A stretch of 64,000 nt of DNA from Pseudomonas marginalis (GCF_024169655.1 NZ_JALJWV010000001.1:873001-937000); one strand, 5' to 3'. Positions 17,868-28,461 are shown, counted from the stretch's first letter. The notes: generated by a model not told the origin, from the letters alone. Translations and numbers: made by a program.

Positions 17868-18983
17868 ATTAAACCGCTTTTCGCCAAAGGCCCCTCATTG
17901 GGCGTGCGCTTATTGGTGCTGGTCGTGCTTTCGGTCGCGCTGATGGTGGTCGATGCCCGCTTTGCACTGCTCAAGCCCGTGCGTAGCCAGATGTCGCTGG
18001 TGTTGATGCAGACTTACTGGATCACCGACCTGCCGCAACGTCTCTACCAGGGCGTGGCCAGCCAATTCGGCAGCCGCACCGAGCTGGTCGCCGAGAACGA
18101 AAAACTCAAGACTGAAAACCTGCTGCTGCAGGGGCGCATGCAAAAGCTGGCGGCCCTCACCGAGCAGAACGTTCGGCTGCGCGAGTTGCTCAACTCCTCC
18201 GCGCTGGTCAACGAGAAGGTCGAAGTCGCCGAGTTGATCGGCATGGACCCCAACCCCTTTACCCATCGCATCATCATCAACAAGGGTGAACGCGACGGTG
18301 TGGTCCTTGGGCAGCCGGTACTCGACGCCCGTGGCCTGATGGGCCAGGTGGTCGAGTTGATGCCCTACACCTCGCGGGTATTGCTGCTGACGGACACCAC
18401 CCACAGCATTCCGGTGCAGGTCAACCGCAACGGCCTGCGTGCGATTGCCAGCGGTACGGGTAACCCGGAGCGGCTGGAACTGCGGCATGTGGCCGACACG
18501 GCGGATATCAAGGAAGGCGACCTGCTGGTCAGTTCCGGCCTGGGCCAACGCTTCCCGGCGGGTTATCCGGTGGCGACGGTCAAGGAAGTGATCCACGACT
18601 CCGGCCAGCCCTTCGCTATCGTCCGCGCCGTGCCGACTGCCGCGCTGAACCGCAGCCGCTACCTGCTGCTGGTGTTCAGCGACAACCGCACCCCGGAAGA
18701 ACGTGCCAACGACGCCGCTCAGGCTCAGGAAGCGGAAGACAAGCGTAACGGCACCGCGCCGATCATCCCGGCGACCGTGCCAAAACCTGCGCCGGCTACA
18801 CCGCCTGCAACTGCGCCGGCGGCGGCTGCGCCCGTGGCCACGCCAGCCAAGCCGGTCGCTCACAGCACTCGCCCGGTGAAACCGGCGGCGACCAAACCGC
18901 CGGCCGCCCAGCCTGCTACCACGCCGCCCGCAGCGAAGCCGCCGGCCGCCGCCCCGGCAACCACGCGGCAGAGGGAGGAATAA
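17868..18983 (+). CDS. mreC: rod-shape-determining protein MreC (apparent ATT start)
   Basis: MreC is the periplasmic elongasome scaffold that activates PBP2. It has a short cytoplasmic head, one membrane helix (LLVLVVLSVALMVV), a coiled coil (SRTELVAENEKLKTENLLLQ region) and two beta-barrel domains (about 120-285). The C-terminal 80 residues are a Pro/Ala/Lys-rich low-complexity tail. The only well-placed Shine-Dalgarno, GGGAGGAG (17854-17861), points to ATT 17868, giving IKPLFAKGPSLGVR as the N-terminus. The first conventional start, TTG 17898, has only a weak AAGG and would leave no cytoplasmic head. An in-frame TGA at 17832 limits further extension. Confidence 0.9.
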   Translation: MKPLFAKGPSLGVRLLVLVVLSVALMVVDARFALLKPVRSQMSLVLMQTYWITDLPQRLYQGVASQFGSRTELVAENEKLKTENLLLQGRMQKLAALTEQNVRLRELLNSSALVNEKVEVAELIGMDPNPFTHRIIINKGERDGVVLGQPVLDARGLMGQVVELMPYTSRVLLLTDTTHSIPVQVNRNGLRAIASGTGNPERLELRHVADTADIKEGDLLVSSGLGQRFPAGYPVATVKEVIHDSGQPFAIVRAVPTAALNRSRYLLLVFSDNRTPEERANDAAQAQEAEDKRNGTAPIIPATVPKPAPATPPATAPAAAAPVATPAKPVAHSTRPVKPAATKPPAAQPATTPPAAKPPAAAPATTRQREE

Positions 18984-19471
18984 TGGCCGGTACTCATTCG
19001 CACAATGGCTGGATCGTCTGGCTGACCTTTGCCCTCGGCTTGTTGCTCAGCGTTTCGCCGCTGCCGCAGTTCATGGAAATCCTGCGCCCGCTCTGGCTGG
19101 CTTTGCTGCTGGCATTCTGGTCGCTGAACCTGCCGCATCAAGTGGGCATGGTCACGGCGATGTTTCTGGGCTTGGCGGAAGATGTGCTCTATGGCACCTT
19201 GCTGGGGCAGAACGCGTTGATCCTGACCCTGATCACTTTCCTGGTGCTCTCGTTGCAGCAGCGTCTGCGCATGTTCCCCATGTGGCAACAGTGCCTGGTG
19301 ATCCTGGTGATCTTCGGCTTGGCGCAGTTGGTGCAGCTGTGGCTCAGTGCCTTGACCGGTAACCGACAGCCGACCTTGGCGCTGGTGTTGCCGGCCCTGG
19401 TCAGTGCGTTGCTGTGGCCGTGGGTCAGTTTCGGTCTGCGTGGGTTACGTCGTCGCTATAAAATCAATTGA
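18983..19471 (+). CDS. mreD: rod-shape-determining membrane protein MreD
   Basis: This 162-residue inner-membrane protein with five or six hydrophobic helices is a partner of MreC in the elongasome. Typical features are the N-terminal WIVWLTFALGLLLSVSP, LRPLWLALLLAFW and LGLAEDVLYGTLLGQNALIL near residue 65. The ATG overlaps the mreC stop by one base (TAATG), indicating coupled translation. Confidence 0.95.
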   Translation: MAGTHSHNGWIVWLTFALGLLLSVSPLPQFMEILRPLWLALLLAFWSLNLPHQVGMVTAMFLGLAEDVLYGTLLGQNALILTLITFLVLSLQQRLRMFPMWQQCLVILVIFGLAQLVQLWLSALTGNRQPTLALVLPALVSALLWPWVSFGLRGLRRRYKIN

Positions 19472-19522
19472 ATGGATTGCGAGGCTCTGCCTGGTTATCG
19501 AACCCCACAGGGAGAGTCTGCA

Positions 19523-20119
19523 ATGAATTCGCTTTATCTGGCCTCAGGCTCCCCAAGGCGGCGTGAACTGCTGACCCAGATCGGTGTGCCCTTCACCGTG
19601 GTCAGCGCCGCGATTGATGAAACGCCTCTTACAAACGAATCTCCTGTTTCCTACGTCGAGCGCCTGGCGCGTGCCAAGGCAGCGGCGGGTTTTGCTGCCC
19701 TCGGGGAAACCTCGGCGGCCTGTGTGCTGGGCGCCGACACGGCGGTGATCGTTGATGGCCAGATCCTTGGCAAGCCGCTGGATCAGGCCGACGGCCTGGC
19801 CATGTTGCTGGCTCTGGCAGGGCGTGAACATGAAGTGCTGACGGCCATTGCCCTCACGGACGGTCAGCGCTGTGCAACCCGATGCGTAAGCAGTCGGGTA
19901 CTTTTTCGGGGGATTTCTGTCGAGGAGGCTACAACCTACTGGCACAGTGGAGAACCCCAGGACAAGGCCGGGGGCTATGCTATCCAGGGGCTGGGCTCGG
20001 TGTTCGTGGCCGGGCTCAATGGCAGTTATTCCGCCGTGGTAGGCCTGCCGGTGTGCGAAACCGCGCAGTTGCTTGGCCAATTCGGCATACCCTGTTGGCA
20101 AAACCTTACCGTGCGCTGA
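19523..20119 (+). CDS. maf: Maf-family nucleotide pyrophosphatase
   Basis: This 198-residue Maf/YhdE-type house-cleaning enzyme hydrolyses dTTP/UTP or modified nucleotides to monophosphates. The signature [18 protein letters not shown] lies at the N-terminus. The catalytic Asp is in [20 protein letters not shown] (about 66-85), and [12 protein letters not shown] near residue 155 is also typical. ATG 19523 is preferred over the upstream TTG-frame extension because GGGAGAG lies 7 bases before it. It belongs to the mre-maf-rng cluster usual in gammaproteobacteria. Confidence 0.93.
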   Translation: MNSLYLASGSPRRRELLTQIGVPFTVVSAAIDETPLTNESPVSYVERLARAKAAAGFAALGETSAACVLGADTAVIVDGQILGKPLDQADGLAMLLALAGREHEVLTAIALTDGQRCATRCVSSRVLFRGISVEEATTYWHSGEPQDKAGGYAIQGLGSVFVAGLNGSYSAVVGLPVCETAQLLGQFGIPCWQNLTVR

Positions 20120-20188
20120 GCGCCATACACAGCGCCCAGCCCTAAGCGACCGGTCACTATTGTGAAAACGCCTGAACGAGACCCAGCC

Positions 20189-21646
20189 ATGAGTGAAGAG
20201 ATTCTGATCAATATCACGCCGATGGAATCGCGCGTGGCGGTGGTAGAGAACGGTGTTCTGCAGGAAGTTCACGTCGAGCGCACCCAGAAACGCGGGATCG
20301 TCGGCAACATCTATAAAGGCAAGGTCGTGCGTGTATTGCCGGGCATGCAGGCCGCCTTCGTCGACATCGGCCTGGACCGTGCCGCGTTTATCCATGCTTC
20401 GGAAATTTCCTTGCGTGAAGGCCCGGCGGTGGAAAGCATCAGCGCCCTGGTGCATGAAGGGCAGAGCCTGGTGGTGCAAGTCACCAAGGACCCCATCGGC
20501 TCCAAAGGTGCGCGGCTGACCACCCAGCTGTCGATTCCTTCGCGCTACCTGGTGTACATGCCGCGCACCGCGCATGTCGGCATTTCGCTGAAGATTGAGG
20601 ACGAAGCCGAGCGCGAGCGTCTGAAAAAGGTGGTCAGCGACTGCGTTGCCGCCGAGGGCATCAAGGAAGCGGGTGGGTTTATCCTGCGCACCGCCGCTGA
20701 AGGCGCCGGTGCCGATGAAATCCTCATGGATATCCGCTATCTGCGGCGGTTGTGGGACCAGATCGGCGCACAGATCAAGACCGTCGGTGCCCCCAGTGTC
20801 ATCTATGAAGACCTGGGCCTGGCCTTGCGTACCTTGCGTGACCTGGTCAGCCCCAAAATCGAGAAGATTCGCATCGACTCGCGGGAAACCTTCCAACGCA
20901 CCACGCAGTTTGTTGCCGAACTGATGCCGGAAATTGCTGACCGCCTGGAGCATTACCCAGGCGAGCGGCCGATCTTCGACCTGTATGGCGTCGAAGACGA
21001 AATCCAGAAAGCCCTCGAACGCAAGGTGCCGCTCAAGTCCGGTGGCTACCTGGTGGTGGACCCGGCCGAAGCCATGACCACCATCGACGTCAACACCGGT
21101 GCGTTCGTAGGGCATCGCAACCTTGAAGAGACCATCTTCAAGACCAACCTCGAAGCGGCCACTGCGATTGCCCGCCAATTGCGCCTGCGCAACCTGGGCG
21201 GGATCATCATCATCGACTTCATCGACATGGAAGATGAAGAACACCAGCGTCAGGTGCTGCGCACCCTCGAAAAACAACTGGAGCGTGATCACGCCAAGAC
21301 CAACATCATCGGCATCACCGAGTTGGGCCTGGTGCAGATGACCCGCAAGCGCACCCGCGAAAGTCTGGAGCAAGTGCTGTGCGAGCCGTGCAGCAGTTGC
21401 CAGGGACGCGGTAAATTGAAAACGCCTGAAACGGTTTGCTACGAGATTTTCCGGGAAATCCTACGAGAGGCGCGAGCCTACCAGGCTGAAGGTTATAGAG
21501 TGCTTGCCAACCAGAAAGTGGTCGACCGTCTGCTGGATGAAGAGTCCGGTAACGTGGCCGAACTGGAGGGGTTTATCGGTCGCACTATTCGGTTCCAAGT
21601 GGAAACCATGTATTCCCAGGAACAATACGACGTGGTGCTGCTCTGA
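20189..21646 (+). CDS. rng: ribonuclease G
   Basis: This 485-residue endoribonuclease is the short RNase E paralogue that matures the 5' end of 16S rRNA and turns over some mRNAs. An N-terminal S1 domain (about 38-130, GNIYKGKVVRVLPGMQAAFV) is followed by the 5'-sensor and DNase I-like catalytic domains with the metal-binding aspartates in TTIDVNTGAFVG and IDFIDMEDEEH. The zinc-link CEPCSSCQGRG lies near residue 395. It starts at ATG 20189, nine codons inside the longest frame, and probably shares a transcript with maf. Confidence 0.95.
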   Translation: MSEEILINITPMESRVAVVENGVLQEVHVERTQKRGIVGNIYKGKVVRVLPGMQAAFVDIGLDRAAFIHASEISLREGPAVESISALVHEGQSLVVQVTKDPIGSKGARLTTQLSIPSRYLVYMPRTAHVGISLKIEDEAERERLKKVVSDCVAAEGIKEAGGFILRTAAEGAGADEILMDIRYLRRLWDQIGAQIKTVGAPSVIYEDLGLALRTLRDLVSPKIEKIRIDSRETFQRTTQFVAELMPEIADRLEHYPGERPIFDLYGVEDEIQKALERKVPLKSGGYLVVDPAEAMTTIDVNTGAFVGHRNLEETIFKTNLEAATAIARQLRLRNLGGIIIIDFIDMEDEEHQRQVLRTLEKQLERDHAKTNIIGITELGLVQMTRKRTRESLEQVLCEPCSSCQGRGKLKTPETVCYEIFREILREARAYQAEGYRVLANQKVVDRLLDEESGNVAELEGFIGRTIRFQVETMYSQEQYDVVLL

Positions 21647-21722
21647 TCCTCATTCATTTGTTTTCCCTGATTCCGACAGACCTTGATCTGCGGTCCGACT
21701 ACTGCCTTGAGGGTCGCCTGAC

Positions 21723-24700
21723 ATGGAGCGTCTGATACGCTTTTTTGCCGCTTTGACCCGCTGGGGCCTGGGCCTGTGCGCCTTGCTGCTGGTATTGGCG
21801 GCGGTGTACGTGAGCCTTGGGCGTGAATTGACCCCGTTGGTCGCCGAATACCGGGCCGAAATCGAAGCCAAGGCCCAGGCTGCGGTGGACATGCCGCTGC
21901 AGATCGGTCGTCTTGAAGGCCGCTGGAGCGGTTTCGCGCCTGTGTTGCTGGCCCACGACGTGATGGTGGGCGAGGGCAGCAATGCCTTGCGCCTGGACCA
22001 GGTCCAAGTGGTACCGGACATCTGGGCCAGCCTGATGGCGCGCGACGTGCGCATCGCCCACCTGGAAGTCAGCGGCCTGCAACTGAGCGCCAAGGAGGAC
22101 AAGGACGGCCACTGGGCGCTGCAAGGCCTGCCGGTGCAGGACGACCAGCCGCTGGACCCGGAGCAGTTGCTCAAACGCATGCAGAGCGTTCAGCGGGTCT
22201 CGTTGCTGGATAGCCAGGTCACGTTGCAGCCATTCGACCAGACGCCGCTGACCCTCACGTATGTGGGCCTGAGCCTGCAAACCGGCACCACCCGCCAACG
22301 TCTGGACGCCCGCCTGACCCTGCCGGACGGCCAGCCCCTGGCCCTGAGCCTGCGCACGCAGATCCGCGCCAGCGCCTGGAAAGACGCTGAGGTTCAGGCC
22401 TACCTGAGCCTGCCCCAGAGCGATTGGGCCAAATGGGTTCCGGCCAGGTTGACCCAGCAATGGAAACTCACGCAGTTCAAGGCAGGCGGTGAATTCTGGC
22501 TGACCTGGGCGAAAGGCACCGTGCAAAGCGCGGTGGTGCGGCTCAACTCGCCGCAAGTGACGGGCAGCTACGCGGATCGCAAGCCGGTACACATTGAAAA
22601 CCTCGCCCTGACCGCTTACCTGCAACGCAGTGAGAGCGGCCTCAAGGTGCTGTTCGATTCGTTGGCGATGAACCTCGGTGATACCCGTTGGGAATCGCGC
22701 CTGCAATTGCAGCAACGCCTGGCCACCGACAAGGAGCAGGAAGTCTGGAAGCTGCAGGCCGACCGCCTCGACCTGACCCCGCTCACCCCGCTGCTGAATG
22801 CCCTGGCGCCATTGCCGGAAGGATTCGCCAAGACGATCGAACACCTAAAAGCCACCGGCGTGCTGCGCAATGTGTTGGTGGATTTTCGCCCACAGGACAC
22901 GACCGATCAGAAAGTCAGCTTTGCCGCCAACCTCCAGCGAGTGGGCTTTGACGCCTACTTCGGTGCCCCCGCTGCACGTAACATTTCCGGCAGCATCAAC
23001 GGCGACCTGGGGCAGGGCGAGTTGCGCATGGACAGCAAGGATTTTTCCCTGCATCTCGACCCGATCTTCGCCAAGCCCTGGCAGTACATCCAGGCCAATG
23101 CGCGCCTGACCTGGAAGCTCGACCAGCAAGGCTTCACCTTGATCGCGCCATATATCAGGGTGCTGGGCGAGGAAGGCAAGGTCGCCGCCGACTTCCTGAT
23201 TCGCCTGCATTTCGACCATAGCCAGGAAGACTACATGGACCTGCGGGTCGGCATGGTCGATGGCGACGGGCGTTTCACGCCTAAATACCTGCCGGCGGTG
23301 CTGAGCCCGGCGCTGGATGAATGGCTGCGTACCTCGATTCTCAAGGGCGCGGTCGATGAAGGCTTCTTCCAGTATCAAGGTTCGTTGAATCACGACGCGT
23401 TGCCCGCCTCGCGCAATATCAGCCTGTTTTTCAAAGTGCATGATGCTGAATTGGCGTTCCAGCCGGGTTGGCCCCATGTGAGCAAGGTCAACGGCGAGGT
23501 GTTTGTCGAGGAGAGTGGTGTCCGCATCCTGGCCAGCAAGGGCCAACTGCTCGACACCGGCGTCAAGGACGTCTACGTCAATATTCCTCACGCGCCCGCG
23601 GGCAAGGACAGCCACTTACTGCTCACCGGTGAGTTTGCCGGTGGCCTGGGTGATGGCCTGAAAATCCTCCAGGAAGCACCGATAGGCACCGCTTCGACCT
23701 TTGCCGGTTGGAAAGGCGAGGGCGATCTACAGGGCAAGCTGGATCTGGATGTCCCGTTGGCCAAGGGCACCGAGCCGAAGATCGTGGTGGATTTCCAGAC
23801 CGACAAGGCGCGTCTGCAATTGGCCGAACCGACCCTGGACCTGAACCAGCTCAAGGGCGATTTCCGCTTCGACAGCGCCAAGGGCCTGAGCGGGCAGAAC
23901 ATCACGGCGCAAGCCTTCGATCGGCCGATCAGCGCGCAGATCTTTGCGGATGGCAAGCCGGGCAAGATCAGTACCCGCGTCACCGCCAGAGGCCAGGTCA
24001 CGGTCAAGCGCCTGACGGACTGGTTGAAAGTCAGCCAGCCACTGCCGGTGTCCGGCGATATTCCGTACCAGTTGCAGCTCAATCTGGACGGTGCTGACAG
24101 CCAGTTGATGGTCAGCTCCAACCTCAAAGGTGTGGCGGTGGACCTGCCGGCGCCGTTTGGCATTCCGGCCAGCCAGGGCCGTGACAGCGTGTTCCGCATG
24201 ACCTTGCAGGGCGCCGAACGCCGCTACTGGTTCGATTACGGCGATCTGGCGAACTTCACCTTTGCGGCGCCGCCGGACAAGTTCAGCGAAGGTCGCGGCG
24301 AGTTGTTTCTGGGTGATGGCGATGCGCTGCTGCCCGGTGGCAAAGGCCTGCGCATTCGCGGTGTGCTGTCGGAACTGGACATCGATCCGTGGAAGAAACT
24401 CGTCGATCGCTACGCGGGCAACGACCCGGGAGGCAGCGCGAAACAGCTATTGAGCGGTGCCGACTTCAAGGTGGGCAAGTTGACCGGCTTTGGGCAGCAG
24501 TTCGACCAGGTCAACCTCCAGCTGGACCGCAAACCCGCGGCCTGGGGCCTGCAGTTTGACAGCCAGCAGGCCAAGGGCACGGTCAACCTGTTGGACGCCA
24601 AAGGCGCGCCGATTGCGGTCAACCTGCAGTACGTGAAATTGCCGGCTGTGGACCCGACGGTACAGGCGGACGAGAATGCGCCGGACCCATTGGCCGACAT

Positions 24701-25538
24701 CGATCCCAAGGATATTCCAGCGCTGGACATCAGCATCGATCAACTGTTCCAGGGGCCGGACTTGATCGGCGCCTGGTCGCTGAAGATCCGGCCGACTGCC
24801 AAGGGCCTGGCCTTCAACAACCTGGACCTGGGCCTCAAGGGCATGCAGCTCAAGGGGGCAGGCGGTTGGGAGGGGGCTGCGGGTGACAGCAGTAGTTGGT
24901 ACAAAGGGCGCCTGGATGGCAAGAACATTGCCGATGTCCTCAAAGGGTGGGGTTATGCACCTACCGTGACCAGTGAAGACTTTCACCTGGATGTGGACGG
25001 CCGTTGGGCGGGCTCGCCCGCGTGGGTCGGACCCAAGCGTTTTTCCGGCAGCCTGGATGCAACGTTTCGCAAAGGTCAGTTCGTTGAAGTGGAAGGTGGC
25101 GCCCAGGCGTTGCGGGTGTTCGGCCTGCTTAACTTCAACTCGATCGGCCGCCGGCTGCGCCTGGACTTCTCCGACCTACTCGGCAAAGGCTTGAGCTATG
25201 ACCGGGTCAAAGGGTTGCTCGCGGCCAGCAACGGGGTGTTCGTGACGCGCGAGCCGATCACCCTGACGGGGCCGTCGAGCAACCTGGAACTCAATGGCAC
25301 CTTGGACCTGGCGGCTGATCGCGTAGATGCCAAACTGCTGGTGACATTGCCGGTGACCAATAACCTGCCGATCGCCGCGCTGATTGTCGGCGCGCCGGCC
25401 ATTGGTGGCGCGCTGTTCCTGATCGACAAGTTGATCGGCGACCGTGTTTCGCGTTTTGCCAGCGTGCAGTACAAAGTGGAAGGGCCATGGAAAGACCCGA
25501 AAATCACCTTCGACAAGCCATTTGAAAAGCCAAACTGA
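21723..25538 (+). CDS. yhdP: YhdP family AsmA-like envelope protein
   Basis: This 1271-residue inner-membrane-anchored protein has a single N-terminal helix (about 15-38, WGLGLCALLLVLAAVYVSLG) and a very long periplasmic part made of repeated beta-strand groove modules, ending in an AsmA-like C-terminal region (SSNLELNGTLDLAADRVDAK, TLPVTNNLPIAALIVGAPA). YhdP, with TamB and YdbH, is thought to bridge the envelope and carry phospholipids to the outer membrane. The position after rng is conserved in gammaproteobacteria. Confidence 0.92.
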   Translation: MERLIRFFAALTRWGLGLCALLLVLAAVYVSLGRELTPLVAEYRAEIEAKAQAAVDMPLQIGRLEGRWSGFAPVLLAHDVMVGEGSNALRLDQVQVVPDIWASLMARDVRIAHLEVSGLQLSAKEDKDGHWALQGLPVQDDQPLDPEQLLKRMQSVQRVSLLDSQVTLQPFDQTPLTLTYVGLSLQTGTTRQRLDARLTLPDGQPLALSLRTQIRASAWKDAEVQAYLSLPQSDWAKWVPARLTQQWKLTQFKAGGEFWLTWAKGTVQSAVVRLNSPQVTGSYADRKPVHIENLALTAYLQRSESGLKVLFDSLAMNLGDTRWESRLQLQQRLATDKEQEVWKLQADRLDLTPLTPLLNALAPLPEGFAKTIEHLKATGVLRNVLVDFRPQDTTDQKVSFAANLQRVGFDAYFGAPAARNISGSINGDLGQGELRMDSKDFSLHLDPIFAKPWQYIQANARLTWKLDQQGFTLIAPYIRVLGEEGKVAADFLIRLHFDHSQEDYMDLRVGMVDGDGRFTPKYLPAVLSPALDEWLRTSILKGAVDEGFFQYQGSLNHDALPASRNISLFFKVHDAELAFQPGWPHVSKVNGEVFVEESGVRILASKGQLLDTGVKDVYVNIPHAPAGKDSHLLLTGEFAGGLGDGLKILQEAPIGTASTFAGWKGEGDLQGKLDLDVPLAKGTEPKIVVDFQTDKARLQLAEPTLDLNQLKGDFRFDSAKGLSGQNITAQAFDRPISAQIFADGKPGKISTRVTARGQVTVKRLTDWLKVSQPLPVSGDIPYQLQLNLDGADSQLMVSSNLKGVAVDLPAPFGIPASQGRDSVFRMTLQGAERRYWFDYGDLANFTFAAPPDKFSEGRGELFLGDGDALLPGGKGLRIRGVLSELDIDPWKKLVDRYAGNDPGGSAKQLLSGADFKVGKLTGFGQQFDQVNLQLDRKPAAWGLQFDSQQAKGTVNLLDAKGAPIAVNLQYVKLPAVDPTVQADENAPDPLADIDPKDIPALDISIDQLFQGPDLIGAWSLKIRPTAKGLAFNNLDLGLKGMQLKGAGGWEGAAGDSSSWYKGRLDGKNIADVLKGWGYAPTVTSEDFHLDVDGRWAGSPAWVGPKRFSGSLDATFRKGQFVEVEGGAQALRVFGLLNFNSIGRRLRLDFSDLLGKGLSYDRVKGLLAASNGVFVTREPITLTGPSSNLELNGTLDLAADRVDAKLLVTLPVTNNLPIAALIVGAPAIGGALFLIDKLIGDRVSRFASVQYKVEGPWKDPKITFDKPFEKPN

Positions 25539-25586
25539 GAGCCTGTGGAGTAGCATGGCCGCATGCCATTTATGGAGTGTCGGCCC

Positions 25587-26435
25587 ATGTCCTTTGCGGT
25601 AATTCAAATGGTCAGCCAGAGCGATGTGCTGGCCAACCTGGTCCAGGCCCGGCGCCTGCTGGAGCAAGCGGCGGCCGAGGGCGCGCGGTTGGCGGTGCTG
25701 CCGGAAAACTTCGCCGCCATGGGCCGCCGTGATGTGGCTGACATCGGTCGCGCCGAGGCGCTGGGCGAAGGGCCGATCCTGCCATGGTTGAAACAGACCG
25801 CCCGCGACCTCACCTTATGGATAGTCGCCGGCACTTTGCCGCTGCCGCCCAAGGACCAACCGAACGCCAAGGCCAACGCCTGCTCGTTGTTGATCGATGA
25901 GCATGGCGAGATCGTCGCCCGCTACGACAAGCTGCATTTATTCGATGTCGACGTGGCGGATGCGCGCGGTCGCTATCGTGAATCCGATGACTATGCTTTC
26001 GGGAGCAACGTTGTCGTGGCGGATACACCGGTCGGCCGCTTGGGCCTGACAGTGTGTTACGACCTGCGCTTCCCGGAGTTGTACAGCGAGTTGCGCGCAG
26101 CGGGGGCTGAACTGATTACCGCGCCCTCGGCCTTCACCGCGGTGACCGGCGCCGCCCATTGGGATGTGCTGATTCGTGCGCGGGCCATCGAGACCCAGTG
26201 CTATCTGCTGGCGGCCGCCCAGGGCGGGGTTCATCCGGGGCCACGGGAAACCTATGGCCATGCGGCGATTGTCGATCCATGGGGCCGCGTGTTGACGCAA
26301 CAGGATCAAGGCGAAGCGGTGTTGCTGGCCGAGCGCGACAGCAGTGAACAGGCGTCGATACGGGCGCGCATGCCGGTGGTCAACCACCGGCGTTTTTTCT
26401 CGCAGGGCGCGCAGCGGCCTGCTTCAGAACGATGA
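25587..26435 (+). CDS. carbon-nitrogen hydrolase (nitrilase superfamily)
   Basis: This 282-residue amidase of the nitrilase superfamily has a complete Glu-Lys-Cys triad: Glu in [11 protein letters not shown] (about 43), Lys in [10 protein letters not shown] (about 115) and Cys in [12 protein letters not shown] (about 155). The closest well-studied relatives act as deaminated-glutathione amidase (NIT1) or omega-amidase. The position between yhdP and tldD is typical of gammaproteobacteria. ATG 25587 is preferred to an in-frame ATG eight codons earlier. The substrate is not certain. Confidence 0.9.
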   Translation: MSFAVIQMVSQSDVLANLVQARRLLEQAAAEGARLAVLPENFAAMGRRDVADIGRAEALGEGPILPWLKQTARDLTLWIVAGTLPLPPKDQPNAKANACSLLIDEHGEIVARYDKLHLFDVDVADARGRYRESDDYAFGSNVVVADTPVGRLGLTVCYDLRFPELYSELRAAGAELITAPSAFTAVTGAAHWDVLIRARAIETQCYLLAAAQGGVHPGPRETYGHAAIVDPWGRVLTQQDQGEAVLLAERDSSEQASIRARMPVVNHRRFFSQGAQRPASER

Positions 26436-26451
26436 ATTTAAGGCCAAACCT

Positions 26452-27894
26452 ATGAGCGAGTTGTTGTCCTCAGTCAGTGAACACCTCCTGGCACCCGGTG
26501 GCGTGACCATCGAAAGCTTGCAAACCGTGCTGGGCGATCTCGCCGGGCCGGGCATCGACGCGGCCGACCTGTATTTCCAGGGGCAGATTTCCGAGTCGTG
26601 GGCCCTGGAAGACGGGATCGTCAAGGAAGGCAGTTTCAACCTCGACCAGGGCGTCGGCGTGCGTGCGCAATCCGGTGAAAAAACCGGTTTCGCCTACAGC
26701 AACGCGATCACCCTGGAAGCCCTGGGCCTGGCCGCCCGTGCCGCCCGTTCGATTTCCCGCGCCGGCCAGAACGGCACGGTGCAGGCATTCAGCACCCAGG
26801 ACGTGGCCCAGTTGTACGCGCCGGATAACCCCCTGGAAGTGATCAGCCGCGCGGAAAAGGTCGATCTGCTCAAGCGTATCGACGCCGCGACCCGTGCCCT
26901 CGACCCGCGTATCCAGCAAGTCACCGTGAGCATGGCCGGGGTGTGGGAACGCATCCTGGTGGCGTCCACCGACGGCGGCCTGGCGGCGGATGTACGGCCG
27001 CTGGTGCGTTTCAACGTCAGCGTGATCGTCGAACAGAACGGCCGCCGCGAGCGCGGAGGGCACGGCGGCGGCGGGCGTACCGACTACCGTTATTTCCTCG
27101 CCGAAGACCGCGCCATGGGCTATGCCCGCGAAGCGCTGCGCCAGGCGCTGGTCAATCTGGAAGCCATCCCCGCACCGGCCGGCACCTTGCCGGTGGTGTT
27201 GGGTTCGGGCTGGTCCGGCGTATTGCTCCACGAAGCCGTGGGCCATGGCCTGGAAGGTGACTTCAACCGCAAGGGCAGTTCGGCCTACAGCGGACGCATG
27301 GGCGAGATGGTCGCCTCCAAGCTATGCACCATTGTCGATGACGGCACCCTGGCTGGTCGCCGTGGCTCGTTGAGCATCGACGACGAAGGCACCCCGACCG
27401 AATGCACCACACTGATCGAAAACGGTGTGCTCAAGGGCTACATGCAAGACAAGCTCAACGCCCGCCTGATGGGCGTGGCGCGTACCGGTAACGGCCGCCG
27501 CGAATCCTACGCGCACCTGCCGATGCCGCGCATGACCAACACTTACATGCTTGCTGGCGAAAGCGACCCGGCGGAAATCATCGCCTCGGTCAAACGCGGG
27601 ATCTACTGCGCCAACCTCGGTGGCGGCCAGGTCGACATCACCAGCGGCAAGTTCGTGTTCTCCACCAGCGAGGCGTACCTGATCGAAGACGGCAAGATTA
27701 CCGCGCCGGTCAAAGGGGCGACGTTGATTGGTAACGGGCCGGAAGCCATGAGCAAGGTGTCGATGGTCGGTAACGACCTGTCGCTGGACAGCGGCGTGGG
27801 CACGTGCGGTAAGGATGGGCAGTCGGTGCCGGTGGGCGTGGGTCAGCCAACCTTGAAAATTGATGCGATCACCGTGGGTGGCACGGGGTCGTAA
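26452..27894 (+). CDS. tldD: metalloprotease TldD
   Basis: This 480-residue subunit of the TldD/TldE peptidase processes microcin B17, helps remove CcdA antitoxin and degrades small unfolded peptides. The zinc-binding HEXXXH motif is seen as [13 protein letters not shown] near residue 262, and [18 protein letters not shown] follows. The catalytic activity resides here, whereas the partner PmbA lacks the motif. Start ATG 26452 follows the hydrolase gene by 16 bases. Its partner pmbA lies 0.7 kb downstream, beyond the oppositely oriented darP. Confidence 0.95.
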   Translation: MSELLSSVSEHLLAPGGVTIESLQTVLGDLAGPGIDAADLYFQGQISESWALEDGIVKEGSFNLDQGVGVRAQSGEKTGFAYSNAITLEALGLAARAARSISRAGQNGTVQAFSTQDVAQLYAPDNPLEVISRAEKVDLLKRIDAATRALDPRIQQVTVSMAGVWERILVASTDGGLAADVRPLVRFNVSVIVEQNGRRERGGHGGGGRTDYRYFLAEDRAMGYAREALRQALVNLEAIPAPAGTLPVVLGSGWSGVLLHEAVGHGLEGDFNRKGSSAYSGRMGEMVASKLCTIVDDGTLAGRRGSLSIDDEGTPTECTTLIENGVLKGYMQDKLNARLMGVARTGNGRRESYAHLPMPRMTNTYMLAGESDPAEIIASVKRGIYCANLGGGQVDITSGKFVFSTSEAYLIEDGKITAPVKGATLIGNGPEAMSKVSMVGNDLSLDSGVGTCGKDGQSVPVGVGQPTLKIDAITVGGTGS

Positions 27895-27939
27895 GAGCGG
27901 GAGCTTCGGGTGGCGAAGACCGCCACCCGGGGAAGAGGA

Positions 27940-28461
27940 TCAACGCAGGCCGCGTTGAGTCTCGTCCAGCTCACGGATGTACTTGAAGATTTTACGGCTG
28001 GTGGCCGGCGCCTTGTTTTGCGCCAGTTCGTGCTGGGCCTGACGGATCAGGGAGCGCAGTTGCTGGCGGTCCGCGTCCGGGTAGTCCAGTACGAATTTCT
28101 CCAGCACCGCGTCATCGCCCGAGATCAGGCGGTCACGCCAACGTTCCAGGTTATGGAAGCGTTCGTTGTACTGGCGAGTGGAGGCATCGAGTTGATCGAG
28201 CAGGGTCAGAATCGCGTCAGTGTCCTGATCGCGCATCAGCTTGCCGATAAACATGATGTGCCGTTTACGCGCGATATTCGCGGTGTGCTTGGGTGCATCT
28301 GCCAGAGCCCGGCGCATTTCGTCGGTCAGCGGCAGTTTTGCAATCAAGTCAGGCTTGAGCGTTGTAAGGCGCTCGCCGAGGTCAACCAGAGCATGCAGCT
28401 CGCGTTTGACCTGGGTTTTGCTTTTCTCCCCATCGAGGGAGTCGTCGTAAGAATCAACCAT
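27940..28461 (-). CDS. darP: ribosome biogenesis factor DarP (YjgA family)
   Basis: This 173-residue highly charged helical protein is of the YjgA/DarP family (DUF615), which binds late 50S subunit precursors and assists peptidyl-transferase-centre maturation. Recognisable stretches are [20 protein letters not shown] near the N-terminus, [17 protein letters not shown] around 85 and [20 protein letters not shown] near 140. It is transcribed against its neighbours between tldD and pmbA, a conserved arrangement. The start is ATG 28461. Confidence 0.93.
   Translation of the reverse strand: MVDSYDDSLDGEKSKTQVKRELHALVDLGERLTTLKPDLIAKLPLTDEMRRALADAPKHTANIARKRHIMFIGKLMRDQDTDAILTLLDQLDASTRQYNERFHNLERWRDRLISGDDAVLEKFVLDYPDADRQQLRSLIRQAQHELAQNKAPATSRKIFKYIRELDETQRGLR

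Noticed and set aside
19544..21373. 609-residue minus-strand frame opposite maf and rng
   Set aside because: Same antisense effect over conserved genes; no ribosome site and no recognisable domain.
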